Source of the DNA: Hydromicrobium sp964517765
GTDB lineage: Bacteria > Actinomycetota > Humimicrobiia > Humimicrobiales > Humimicrobiaceae
Direction of reading: 5' to 3'
NCBI GenBank assembly: GCA_964517765.1
Contig: CAZFEN010000009.1
Location: 1-46,859 of the forward strand
Length of the DNA stretch: 46,859 nucleotides
Shown: positions 7,330 through 15,417 of the stretch, one piece after another
Layout of the letters: each line of letters opens with the position of its first letter
Numbering within the stretch: position 1 is the stretch's first letter
The notes under the pieces: generated by a model
What the model was told of the DNA's origin: nothing
The model's input: only the letters and a program-made list of their open reading frames with translations
Database searches by the model: none
Translations under genes and position numbers: made by a program

Positions 7330-8196
7330 ATGTCTGATTATGCTATTATCGCCGAGGATCTGACTTACTATTATGGCGATTTGATTGCCGTAGATCATAT
7401 TGATTTCAAAGTGGCCATAGGGGAAATCCTGGGTTTTCTTGGCCCCAATGGTGCCGGTAAAACAACAACGATTAACATACTGACCGGACAGATGAAACCC
7501 AAAGGCGGACGGGCTATTCTACTCGGAACAGATGTTGCTAAGGATGTTAAAAAAGTAAAAGGAGATATTGGTGTTTGCTTTGAAACAACTAATTTATATG
7601 AGCAGATGAGTGCTATTGAAAATTTAAATCTTTTTGCACGTCTCTTTGGCATCAAATCGTTTGATGCCGGTAAATTATTGAGCCGTGTCGGCCTTGAGGG
7701 ACGCGGGAAGGATCGTGTTGAGACTTATTCCAAAGGAATGAAGCAGCGTCTTATGGTAGCAAGGTCCATAGTAAATAAGCCTCAAATTCTTTTTCTTGAT
7801 GAACCTACTGCCGGACTTGATCCAACTTCATCCCTGGCCATTCATAATATTATTATTCAGGAGAGGGATCGGGGGGCCACTGTATTTCTTACTACCCATG
7901 ATATGGTAGAAGCCGATAAACTTTCTGACCGGGTTGCTTTTATGAATAAGGGCAAGATCGTAGCTCTGGATACACCACTTAATCTTAAGCAGCAGTATGG
8001 TAAACGCGCCCTTAATGCAAAGGTGCTAACGGTAGGCGGCAAGCTTGAGGATCGCGAGATTGCGCTTGATGCGGCTGATACACCGGGCAGCATTAAAGAA
8101 CTTTTTTCTAATGAGAAAGTTGTTACCGTTCACAGCAGAGAAGCCACCCTTGAAGATATATTCATTAAGATTACCGGACGGGGTCTCGTGGAGTGA
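7330..8196 (+). CDS. ABC-2 type exporter, ATP-binding subunit
   Basis: A 288-residue ATPase. Walker A GPNGAGKTT (about residues 39-47), signature YSKGMKQRL, Walker B ILFLDEPTAGLDP and the switch His in FLTTHD are all intact, so the protein should hydrolyse ATP. It resembles the NatA/drug-exporter branch, ending with the short domain (ATLEDIFIKITGRGL) typical of ABC-2 partners. It overlaps the next gene by four bases (GTGA), and that gene overlaps a second permease by ATGA, so the three are translationally coupled. Substrate unknown. Codon choice looks somewhat more GC-rich than in the flanking genes. Confidence 0.9.
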   Translation: MSDYAIIAEDLTYYYGDLIAVDHIDFKVAIGEILGFLGPNGAGKTTTINILTGQMKPKGGRAILLGTDVAKDVKKVKGDIGVCFETTNLYEQMSAIENLNLFARLFGIKSFDAGKLLSRVGLEGRGKDRVETYSKGMKQRLMVARSIVNKPQILFLDEPTAGLDPTSSLAIHNIIIQERDRGATVFLTTHDMVEADKLSDRVAFMNKGKIVALDTPLNLKQQYGKRALNAKVLTVGGKLEDREIALDAADTPGSIKELFSNEKVVTVHSREATLEDIFIKITGRGLVE

Positions 8197-8666
8197 AAAT
8201 ACGTATAATAAGTAATCTGATTTCTAAAGACCTGACTCTTTTTTTCAGGAAAAAAGCAATTGTAGTATTGACTTTAATCGGNNNNNNNNNNNNNNNNNNN
8301 NNNNNNNNNNNNNNNNNNNNNNNNNNNNNNNNNNNNNNNNNNNNNNNNNNNNNNNNNNNNNNNNNNNNNNNNNNNNNNNNNAGCTTTTTAATATCGGCCA
8401 GGGCAAGGGATTTTATGTCTGTGCTTGCATGGAGTTTACCTGTTCTTATTATCCTTATAATTCCATCGTTTACTATAATGTTTCCGGGTGCAGTCACCGG
8501 GTGGATCAAGGTTATTCCAACCTATTACCTTGTAGATACTGTACACCGTGCGGTTAACTTCGGATCCGGTTGGGGAGATATCTGGATTAATCTTTTGATT
8601 CTCTTTGGCTTTACTCTGGTTATATTCTATGCAGGCCTTTATATGTTGAGGAGGAAATTTCGATGA
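8193..8666 (+). CDS. ABC-2 permease, interrupted by assembly gap
   Basis: The GTG start overlaps the ATPase stop. The first about 30 residues (cytoplasmic start and first membrane helix, KKAIVVLTLI) and the last about 95 residues are present. The latter contain helices (VLIILIIPSFTIMF, LILFGFTLVIFYAGLYML) and the ABC-2 landmark IPTYYLVDTVHRAV. A 100-N gap separates them. Full-length partners of this type are about 350 residues, so roughly 200 residues are missing and the gap is likely longer than 100 bases. Read as a gapped intact gene rather than a pseudogene. Confidence 0.75.
   Translation: MKIRIISNLISKDLTLFFRKKAIVVLTLIXXXXXXXXXXXXXXXXXXXXXXXXXXXXXXXXXXSFLISARARDFMSVLAWSLPVLIILIIPSFTIMFPGAVTGWIKVIPTYYLVDTVHRAVNFGSGWGDIWINLLILFGFTLVIFYAGLYMLRRKFR
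8282..8381. other. Assembly gap (100 N) inside an ABC permease
   Basis: A placeholder of exactly 100 N. The permease on either side lacks most of its usual central extracellular domain and helices, so the true missing sequence is probably several hundred bases. Confidence 0.95.
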
Positions 8667-9727
8667 ACAGCAGACGTATGGGTGTACTATTCAGCAAGGA
8701 GTTTCTTTATGGCTCCAGGAGTTATATATTTGTTTTTTCTATTGTAGGACCGATTATTATTTCAATTATTATTTCACTCATATTTGGGACCTGGCTTGTT
8801 GAAAAACCTGGACTTGGCATCATGGATGAGGGTAGATCTCAACTTGTTTCGATGTTTGATGATATCGATTCAATGGATAATATTAAATACAATACTACTG
8901 ACGAAATGAAAGACGCAGTAGAAAGAGGTGCCGTTGACATAGGCATTATCATACCGTTAGATTTTGACAACTCTATTTTAAAGGGAGAGAAAACGGAAAT
9001 AAAAGCTTTTATCTGGGGAGAAAGCACAGCAAAGAATCGGAGCATAATAGGAGCGACAATAGTAAATACGGTAAGAGAACTGGCAGGTCAGCCGGCTCCC
9101 ATCGAAATTGAGACAATTACCCTGGGTGAAAGTGCAAGCATTCCATGGAATGACAGGCTGCTTCCCTTTATTGTACTTTTGGCAGTATTTCTGGGCGGGC
9201 TTATGCTGCCATCAACCTCAATAGCCATGGAAAAAGAGAAGAGAACAATAAGAGCTCTGATGGTAACTCCGGTATCAATCGAAGAAATTTTTCTGGCTAA
9301 AGGAATATTTGGTTTTATTCTAAGTTTCTTTATGGGAATCCTGATTCTGGTAATAAATAAATCCTTTGGTGCCCAACCATTACTCCTGACAGCAGTACTT
9401 GCACTCGGTGCCATAATGGCAGCTGAACTCGGAACGCTGCTCGGAGTCTATGTAAAGGATTTTGCCACTATATTTACTATCTGGAAATCTTCCGGAATCA
9501 TACTTTTCGCTCCCGCAATTATTTATATGTTCCCAAGCATTCCGGAATGGATCGGTAGAATATTTCCGACTTACTATATCACCCAGCCCATTGTCGAATT
9601 AAGCCAGAAAAGCGGAGTTTGGACTGATATTGCGACAAACACTTTCATTCTGATTGCAATAGATATAGCTCTCATATTTATCTTACTTTTTACTCTAAGA
9701 AGGAAGCAATACACTGCAGTCAGTTAA
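8663..9727 (+). CDS. ABC-2 permease, second subunit
   Basis: A 354-residue membrane protein of the ABC-2 family (DrrB/YhaP/YadH-like). One N-terminal helix (YIFVFSIVGPIIISIIISLIF), an extracellular domain of about 140 residues, then five helices from about residue 165. The cytoplasmic loop AMEKEKRTIRALMVTPVSIEEIFLAKG is the typical ATPase-contact segment, and FPTYYITQPIVELS is the family's late motif. Its ATG overlaps the previous stop (ATGA). With its gapped neighbour it would form a heterodimeric channel. Substrate not deducible. Confidence 0.88.
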   Translation: MNSRRMGVLFSKEFLYGSRSYIFVFSIVGPIIISIIISLIFGTWLVEKPGLGIMDEGRSQLVSMFDDIDSMDNIKYNTTDEMKDAVERGAVDIGIIIPLDFDNSILKGEKTEIKAFIWGESTAKNRSIIGATIVNTVRELAGQPAPIEIETITLGESASIPWNDRLLPFIVLLAVFLGGLMLPSTSIAMEKEKRTIRALMVTPVSIEEIFLAKGIFGFILSFFMGILILVINKSFGAQPLLLTAVLALGAIMAAELGTLLGVYVKDFATIFTIWKSSGIILFAPAIIYMFPSIPEWIGRIFPTYYITQPIVELSQKSGVWTDIATNTFILIAIDIALIFILLFTLRRKQYTAVS

Positions 9728-9973
9728 TTAATATTCCAGAAGTATCCCGTCGTTATAATCCCAGTAAAATAAAATAGTATCATTTTCTTTGAAGTCCGGA
9801 AAACTTCTGTTATTTTTTACTTCGATTCTTATTTTTCCCAGGCTACTCGAAATCACCTCAAGCCTTATATCTGGACCTTCGAATATTATTGATCTTACTT
9901 TTCCATTGAAAAAGTTTTTATTTCCCTGCAGTTTTCCTGCTAGCCTTATCTTTTCGGGTCTTATAAAAAACAC
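9728..9973 (-). pseudogene. Orphan TOBE domain, C-terminal fragment of a PotA/MalK-type ATPase
   Basis: An 81-residue frame (GTG at 9973) that reads like the end of an importer ATPase: FFIRPEKIRL, then a small beta domain with GKIRIEVKNN and FKENDTILFYWDY. This is the pattern of the TOBE domain that closes PotA/MalK-type subunits. The open frame continues about 14 codons further upstream (to a stop at 10016-10018) in linker-like sequence, but no nucleotide-binding domain is present. It is most easily explained as the remnant of a deleted polyamine/spermidine-type transporter gene. A free-standing TOBE protein (molbindin-like) is the alternative. No clear ribosome site precedes it. Confidence 0.6.
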
Positions 9974-10195
9974 AGGGGGTGTTATCTTGTCTTTAGCCCC
10001 GGGTAAATTAGATTTTTATTCTTGCTTTTTATGATAATCCTGAATACAGATTAAACAGTTTTTGAAGTTTTAAAATAAATAATCCAAATCAAATTTTATC
10101 AGATATCTTGATTTCTTAAAATTCAGTTTAAAGTTCAGAATATCCTTATTTAAAAAATGCTATAATGTAACTTTAAAAATCTGTTACAAAAATTT

Positions 10196-11023
10196 ATGAC
10201 AAAATACATTATAAAATCAAATGGCGAAAAAGAACCCTATGATGATGAAAAAATAAAATCTTCCATTATAAAAGCCGGATCTTCTCCGGATATCGCCGCG
10301 GAGACTGTCAGAACAATCACTAAAAAGGTAAAAGATAATATGAGCACCGATGAGATCTACGATAAAGCCCTAAATCGTCTTAAAGTGCTGGAACCCCGGG
10401 TCGCCCTTAAATATTCCCTGAAAAGAGCAATTATGGATATGGGACCTGAAGGATTTGCTTTTGAAAAATATATAGCAAAGATTTTAAGAGAATATGGTTT
10501 TAATACGGAAGTAGGGCAATTTGTACGTGGTTATTGCGTTGAACACGAAGTCGATGTCGTTGCAAAAAGAGAAGACGAAGTCTATCTTATAGAATGTAAA
10601 TATCATAACTCACCCGGAATTAAGTCCGATGTAAAAATTGCTCTTTATATCCACAGCAGATTCCTTGATATAGAGAAAGCCAGAGGAAAAAAAGATAGTA
10701 ACAATCATTTAGAAGCCTGGCTGGTAACCAACACCAGATGTACATCTGATGCCATAAAATATGCCAATTGTGTGGGCCTGAAAATTCTGGCATGGCACTA
10801 CCCGGAAGTTGAAAATCTCCAGTACTTTATTGAAACAAAAAAACTTTATCCGATAAGTATACTTTCTACAATCAACAAAAAACAAAAAGAGATATTGCTT
10901 GATTCGGGTATCATATTAATAAAAGAACTCGAAAGTTACGGAGCGAAAGACTTGACCGGATTAATACATGTGAATCACTGGCAGGCATCGAAAATTCTAA
11001 ACGAAGCAAGAATTTTATTATGA
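10196..11023 (+). CDS. ATP-cone plus PD-(D/E)XK endonuclease plus helix-hairpin-helix protein
   Basis: A 275-residue protein of three parts. Residues 1-80 form an ATP-cone (nucleotide-sensing) domain of the kind found in ribonucleotide reductases and NrdR. Residues about 85-225 form an Mrr-like restriction-endonuclease fold with catalytic D120 (EHEVDVV), E133 and K135 (LIECKYHN). The last about 50 residues (ILLDSGIILIKELESYGAKDL onward) look like a DNA-binding helix-hairpin-helix. No methyltransferase or helicase partner is nearby, so it is not an ordinary restriction enzyme. A TATAAT at 10161-10166 may be its -10 box. msrA follows after 4 bases, so the two are probably cotranscribed. Function unknown; nucleotide-gated DNA cleavage or a DNA-repair role is inference. 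Confidence 0.82.
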   Translation: MTKYIIKSNGEKEPYDDEKIKSSIIKAGSSPDIAAETVRTITKKVKDNMSTDEIYDKALNRLKVLEPRVALKYSLKRAIMDMGPEGFAFEKYIAKILREYGFNTEVGQFVRGYCVEHEVDVVAKREDEVYLIECKYHNSPGIKSDVKIALYIHSRFLDIEKARGKKDSNNHLEAWLVTNTRCTSDAIKYANCVGLKILAWHYPEVENLQYFIETKKLYPISILSTINKKQKEILLDSGIILIKELESYGAKDLTGLIHVNHWQASKILNEARILL

Positions 11024-11027
11024 AAAT

Positions 11028-11570
11028 ATGAAAATGAATTATGACACTGCAGTATTCGGAGGCGGCTGTTTCTGGTGCCTTGAGGAAATATTTCTGCAAA
11101 TAAACGGGGTAGAAAGTGTCGAATCTGGTTATGCAGGAGGATTCAGGGAAGAACCTTCATATGAAGAAGTCTGCTCAGGAGAAACAGGTCATGCAGAAGT
11201 GATAAAAATCGAATTTGATCCAGGGATTATGAGCTATGATCAATTGCTTGAAGTGTTTTTTTATATTCATGACCCGACAACTCTAAATCATCAGGGAAAT
11301 GATACAGGGGAGCAATATCGTTCAGTTATTTTTTTTACTTCAGAGGAACAGGAAAAAAGTGCACGAGCATTTATCGATAACTTAGAAAATAAACAAATAT
11401 TTTTGGAGCCAATAGTGACTGAAATCAAACCACTGGATAAATTTTACAGAGCAGAAGATTATCACCAAAAATATTTTATGAACAATCTTTCACAGCCTTA
11501 TTGCCAGCTTATCATATCGCCAAAAATAAAAAAATTCCGTGAAAAATTCACGAAACTCTTAAAACAATAA
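11028..11570 (+). CDS. msrA: Peptide methionine-(S)-sulfoxide reductase
   Basis: A 180-residue cytosolic repair enzyme that reduces methionine-S-sulfoxide in oxidised proteins. The active-site motif GGCFWC is at residues 12-17 (catalytic C14). ESGYAGG, YEEVCSGETGHAEV, HDPTTLNHQGNDTGEQYRS and YHQKYF are the family's other conserved blocks. There is no MsrB domain. The start lies 4 bases after the ATP-cone gene stop, without its own clear ribosome site, which suggests translational coupling. It fits an organism that meets intermittent oxidative stress, together with the rubrerythrin at the other end of the window. Confidence 0.96.
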   Translation: MKMNYDTAVFGGGCFWCLEEIFLQINGVESVESGYAGGFREEPSYEEVCSGETGHAEVIKIEFDPGIMSYDQLLEVFFYIHDPTTLNHQGNDTGEQYRSVIFFTSEEQEKSARAFIDNLENKQIFLEPIVTEIKPLDKFYRAEDYHQKYFMNNLSQPYCQLIISPKIKKFREKFTKLLKQ

Positions 11571-11644
11571 TCTATTTATTTAAATAATTGTCAGAATTGT
11601 CAGCCTGCATCATTTATCTTATTTGAAGAAATCACAATAATCGA

Positions 11645-11875
11645 TTATCTGCCGGAACAGGTAGAGCAGTCCCCGCTGGTGCAGCTGCTGCATGATGATG
11701 GACTTCCGGAACCATCATTACCCTCGGAGGATTTTTTGAAACCCACAGGTGCAAAGATTCTTATCATATTTTTACTTCCGCATTTCTCACATTTAATATG
11801 GCAGCTATTATCTTCTTTTATCACTACTTCTGAGATGCTTCCGCAATCTTTGCATTTATAATCCACAAAACGCAA
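11645..11875 (-). CDS. FmdB-type zinc-ribbon protein with Cys-rich tail
   Basis: A small putative regulatory protein of the FmdB/CxxC_CxxC family. The zinc ribbon is YKCKDCG ... IKCEKCG, and the tail ends SSCSSCTSGDCSTC, four more Cys after a Gly/Ser stretch. The ATG at 11917 has no ribosome site, whereas a TTG at 11875 has AAAGGTGA exactly 5 bases upstream and starts the protein in the usual family position (RFVDYKC), giving about 76 residues. Such proteins often carry Cys/Ser-rich tails of unknown role. Confidence 0.75.
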   Translation of the reverse strand: MRFVDYKCKDCGSISEVVIKEDNSCHIKCEKCGSKNMIRIFAPVGFKKSSEGNDGSGSPSSCSSCTSGDCSTCSGR

Positions 11876-12021
11876 ATCTATCACCTTTAATAATATACCA
11901 GTACTTTTCCAACACATTATAATAATACATAACTCAATATTTAATCAAGTTGCAGATTATCCTGAATTAATAAGTAGTGATTTATTTAAGTTTAGAGAAA
12001 TATGGCAGAGCTGACAGATTA

Positions 12022-13143
12022 CTAGACTGACACTCTGACCTCGATCGGCGAGAGTAGTCCCTGGGCGAATTGATCTACATATGTCTTCCATGCCTCATAG
12101 CCTGCAAACTGGCCACTCCTATCCCAGCAGAAACCGGCCCAATAAGAAGCCCTGTTGTCGTCTGGTACCCGGGCCAACATAAGAAGGTTGTATTGGTCTT
12201 CCGTCTGTTTCTCATAGAGCCTGGGGTTCACTATGACCGCCAGTCCCTGCTCGCCGCCATTCATCTCCATGGGTTCCCACTTGACCAGCCAGCCCCTCTC
12301 TTCGTTGATATTCCAACGCTCCCCTATGACCTTCTTGAGCCCGGCGCCGGTGATCATGACTGTTTGCTTTTCAGGTTTGTAGATGCTTTGATAGTGAGTC
12401 AGATTCTGCCCTGCATCCAGAGAAATCCGCTTAACCTCAGAAACCATTATCCCGTTGACTTCGAACGGTTCATAGGTCAACTCAAACATCACGCGGATCG
12501 GCCCGTTAGTCAGGGTACGGGAACTTACAAAGTTCTTGGAAACCCAGAGCCTGTCTGCCGCCCACAGACCATTACCGCCACATCCGCGGCTTAGCCCGGC
12601 CGAGTAGAAATCCCCGCCTTCTCCTGTGTCTCCATGGTAGTTATCCACCATATACCAGTCATTTATGACCAGGCGGGACGTACGCTTTGACCATATGTCC
12701 ACTGTGCTGCTGGTCAACGGATATAGGACACATGTCTCCAGTGTCTTTCCGTAAATTCGAAAGGCAATGCGATCATTTTCCCAGCAGAAGTCGTCGCACC
12801 GCTCTTGTACAAAGCGGCCATAAGCACTAAACTGGGCTTTGGTATACACCCTCTTATCACCCACGATAGCTGTGAAAATCCGGGTTTGTCCCGCAGCAAA
12901 GTCCGCCTGGAATATCAACTGTTCCGGGGTGTAGTCCCCATTGGTATCCACTGCCTGGCAGAGCAGCTCCTTACCATTTGTATCCTTAACATGTATTTTG
13001 GTTAGATCCTTTTCGCCAAGTGCTGATAAATCTTTGGCCGAAAGCTCGATAGTCTGACCGGGTCGGTCAATATCAAGTTTGTTGACGACAGTTATCTTTA
13101 CCGTCCCGTTACTCTTGAAAATGGCTGTGTCTTCTTTTAGCAT
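12022..13143 (-). CDS. DUF4861-like protein, putative role in uronate/pectin degradation
   Basis: A 373-residue protein without signal peptide or membrane segments. The central block NDWYMVDNYHGDTGEGGDFY followed by GLSRGCGGNGLWAADRLW, and the block TNGPIRVMFELTYEPF, match what I recall of the DUF4861 family, found beside polysaccharide lyases and uronate genes; the enzymatic role is not settled to my knowledge. It is last in the kdu/kdg gene row and in the same orientation. The sequence is visibly more GC-rich and uses different codons from its AT-rich neighbours, which suggests recent acquisition. The ATG at 13143 has a GGAGGGG ribosome site (CCCCTCC on the plus strand). A sugar-lyase, hydrolase or isomerase activity on uronides is only inference from context. 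Confidence 0.72.
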   Translation of the reverse strand: MLKEDTAIFKSNGTVKITVVNKLDIDRPGQTIELSAKDLSALGEKDLTKIHVKDTNGKELLCQAVDTNGDYTPEQLIFQADFAAGQTRIFTAIVGDKRVYTKAQFSAYGRFVQERCDDFCWENDRIAFRIYGKTLETCVLYPLTSSTVDIWSKRTSRLVINDWYMVDNYHGDTGEGGDFYSAGLSRGCGGNGLWAADRLWVSKNFVSSRTLTNGPIRVMFELTYEPFEVNGIMVSEVKRISLDAGQNLTHYQSIYKPEKQTVMITGAGLKKVIGERWNINEERGWLVKWEPMEMNGGEQGLAVIVNPRLYEKQTEDQYNLLMLARVPDDNRASYWAGFCWDRSGQFAGYEAWKTYVDQFAQGLLSPIEVRVSV

Positions 13144-13248
13144 TGTTTTGCCCCTCCTTGAATAGCTTAAATCTTTTATGTTATTGAAATCTAATAGCTG
13201 AATTGCAGAATCATGATTTTAATACTTATAAAATAACTTAATCAAGGG

Positions 13249-14283
13249 TTATCTTTGTACCCTTCCTGAAGTGTCACCTCCCATTAGCTTTTCTACTTCT
13301 GAAATTGAAACTCTATTGAAATCTCCCGATATCGAATGTTTCAGGCAGCTTGCTGCCACTGCAAATTCCAGTGCCTGCTGCTTATCTTTATAAGTATTCA
13401 GACCATATATCAGTCCGGCAGCAAAAGAATCGCCTCCGCCCACTCTGTCGACAATATCCCTGATTTCATACTTTTTGCTCAAATAGAAATTACTCCTATC
13501 GTTCATGCATCCTGACCATCCATTAATATCAGCACTTATACTTTCCCTTAGAGTTATAGCTATGGCCTTCAGGTTTGGAAACGTTTGCAGAACTTTTTCT
13601 GTTAGTACCCTGTATTTCTCTGTATCAAGCACTCCGCTTTCAACTTCTACATCAATCCTAATCCCCAGAGATTTCTGACAATCTTCTTCATTTGCGATAC
13701 CATAATCGACATATTTTACAATTTCAGGCATTATATCTGTAGCTTCTTTACCATATTTCCAGAGGTTTTTCCTGAAGTTAAAATCACAGGATACAGTTAC
13801 TCCACTTTCTCTGGCTTTCTTTACGGCTTCTAAAGAAAGCTTCATGGCATTTTCAGATATGGCCGGAGTTATCCCGGTGATGTGGAACCATCCCGCATTT
13901 TTAAAAATATTTTCCCAATCTATGTCACCGGGTTTCGCCAGCGAGATAGCTGAATAATCCCTGTCATAAACTACAATCGAAGGACGCTGGTTTGCCCCAT
14001 TTTCAAGGAAGTAAATCCCCATTCTCCCGTCATTGTGTATTATCAAAGAAGTATCTACCCCCCATTTTCTTAATTCATTCTCGCAGGCATTTCCAATTAT
14101 ATTTTTTGGTAATGCTGTGCAAAAAGCGACATCCATGCCAAAATTCGCAAGAGATATGGCCACATTTGCCTCGCCGCCGCCAAAAGTTGCTTCAAGTAAA
14201 GGGGACTGGAAAAGCCTCTCCGAGCCTGGTGAATTTAATCTTAACATTACCTCTCCAAAGGTCACCATTCTTTTTATTTTCAT
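13249..14283 (-). CDS. kdgK: 2-dehydro-3-deoxygluconokinase (KDG kinase), PfkB family
   Basis: Phosphorylates 2-keto-3-deoxygluconate to KDPG with ATP. The 344-residue PfkB/ribokinase fold shows the N-terminal FGEVMLRLNSPG, the substrate-lid region GGGEANVAISLANFG, and the C-terminal catalytic signature DRVGGGDSFAAGLIYGL with the general-base Asp in GGGD. A GGAGGATAGGGA ribosome site precedes the ATG at 14283. It is 13 bases downstream of the aldolase gene that uses its product, so kinase and aldolase are cotranscribed. The context (kduI, kduD, eda) supports KDG over fructokinase or other PfkB sugars. Confidence 0.9.
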   Translation of the reverse strand: MKIKRMVTFGEVMLRLNSPGSERLFQSPLLEATFGGGEANVAISLANFGMDVAFCTALPKNIIGNACENELRKWGVDTSLIIHNDGRMGIYFLENGANQRPSIVVYDRDYSAISLAKPGDIDWENIFKNAGWFHITGITPAISENAMKLSLEAVKKARESGVTVSCDFNFRKNLWKYGKEATDIMPEIVKYVDYGIANEEDCQKSLGIRIDVEVESGVLDTEKYRVLTEKVLQTFPNLKAIAITLRESISADINGWSGCMNDRSNFYLSKKYEIRDIVDRVGGGDSFAAGLIYGLNTYKDKQQALEFAVAASCLKHSISGDFNRVSISEVEKLMGGDTSGRVQR

Positions 14284-14296
14284 TCCCTATCCTCCT

Positions 14297-15256
14297 TTAC
14301 TTTTGTAAGAGATGTACAGCAAAACCACCCATTTCACTTTCCAAATATACTGAAATCGGCTTTTCTTCAGTTCCCTTTCTTGTGCTCCAATCCACTCTAT
14401 ACCCCTTCTTTTCAAGATAGTATACTGCTCTTGGAACACTACTTGTTCTAATTGCTAAATGTCCGATGGTCCCACGGCCTCTGGACTTATTTACTTCTAT
14501 TCCTGAGCCGGAAAAATTAGATGAATTACCTCTTTTTAGATTAAATCCAAAAGCATTTGAAAACATTTCAGCAATAGCCAATGATTCCTTTTCACTTTCA
14601 GTATTGATCCCAATATGAGCAAACTCGAATCCCAGCAATATATTAATAGATTCCTTTACAATCCTGGTAATTTTATCGAAGTTACCAGCGTTAATATCTG
14701 AAGGTTTACACAACCATCCTCCCCCTATTGCATGTATATATGGTTTGTCCGCAAAACCCGCCAGATTTTCGTTGCTTACTCCGCCGGTTGGTATAAATTT
14801 AACCATTCTGTACGGACCATATAATGCTTCACAACCTTTGATACCACCAAATATATTGGCCGGGAAATATTTCAGTATTGTAAGACTAAAATTTAGAGCC
14901 TGCTGTATTTCTGTTGGTGTAATAACTCCGGGTGTTATGGCTATATTTTTGTCAATACACCATTCAATAAGTTCAGGATTTAGCCCCGGTGATACAATAA
15001 ATTCCGCTCCTGCTTCTACGGACTCTTCCGCTTTTTCTATTGAAAGAATGGTACCAGCACCCAGAAGCATCCGGGGATAGGCTTCTTTAACTTTTTTTAT
15101 TGCTTTAATACCCTCTTCTGTACGCATTGTAATTTCCATAACATCAAGGCCACCGTCTAGCAATGCTTTTGCTGTCAGTACTGCAAGTTCTGCATCATCT
15201 ATTACAACTACAGGAACCAAGCCTATATCTCCTATCTTTTTCAGAACATTATTCAA
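14297..15256 (-). CDS. eda: KDPG aldolase fused to a C-terminal glyoxalase/VOC domain
   Basis: Cleaves KDPG to pyruvate and glyceraldehyde-3-phosphate. Residues 1-205 are a class I KDPG/KHG aldolase: E41 in VMEITMRT, GAGTI, the Schiff-base lysine K129 in ILKYFPANIFGG, and PTGGV. Residues about 210-319 form a second domain of the vicinal-oxygen-chelate type (FAHIGINTESEKE, TIGHLAIRTSSVPRAVYYLEKKG, GGFAVHLLQK). Plain Eda is about 210 residues. I recall long versions of this kind in clostridial genomes; the role of the extra domain is unknown to me. The TTG start at 15256 has GGAGG 7 bases upstream. Confidence 0.88.
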   Translation of the reverse strand: MNNVLKKIGDIGLVPVVVIDDAELAVLTAKALLDGGLDVMEITMRTEEGIKAIKKVKEAYPRMLLGAGTILSIEKAEESVEAGAEFIVSPGLNPELIEWCIDKNIAITPGVITPTEIQQALNFSLTILKYFPANIFGGIKGCEALYGPYRMVKFIPTGGVSNENLAGFADKPYIHAIGGGWLCKPSDINAGNFDKITRIVKESINILLGFEFAHIGINTESEKESLAIAEMFSNAFGFNLKRGNSSNFSGSGIEVNKSRGRGTIGHLAIRTSSVPRAVYYLEKKGYRVDWSTRKGTEEKPISVYLESEMGGFAVHLLQK

Positions 15257-15417
15257 TTATGATCCTCCTTAAAATTTATTTATCCAATATTTAGGCTCTT
15301 CACTATCAAACATCTTTTATTTTATTCACTACCAATAAATCTATCATATTTTTTTATTTATAATAGATAATTTACCTAACAATTTTTATAAATCTAAAAA
15401 ATTATTTTCCCCAATGT

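Noticed and set aside
12070..12594. 174-residue plus-strand frame opposite the DUF4861-like gene
   Set aside because: Long only because the region is GC-rich; the opposite strand has a full-length conserved protein with a good ribosome site.
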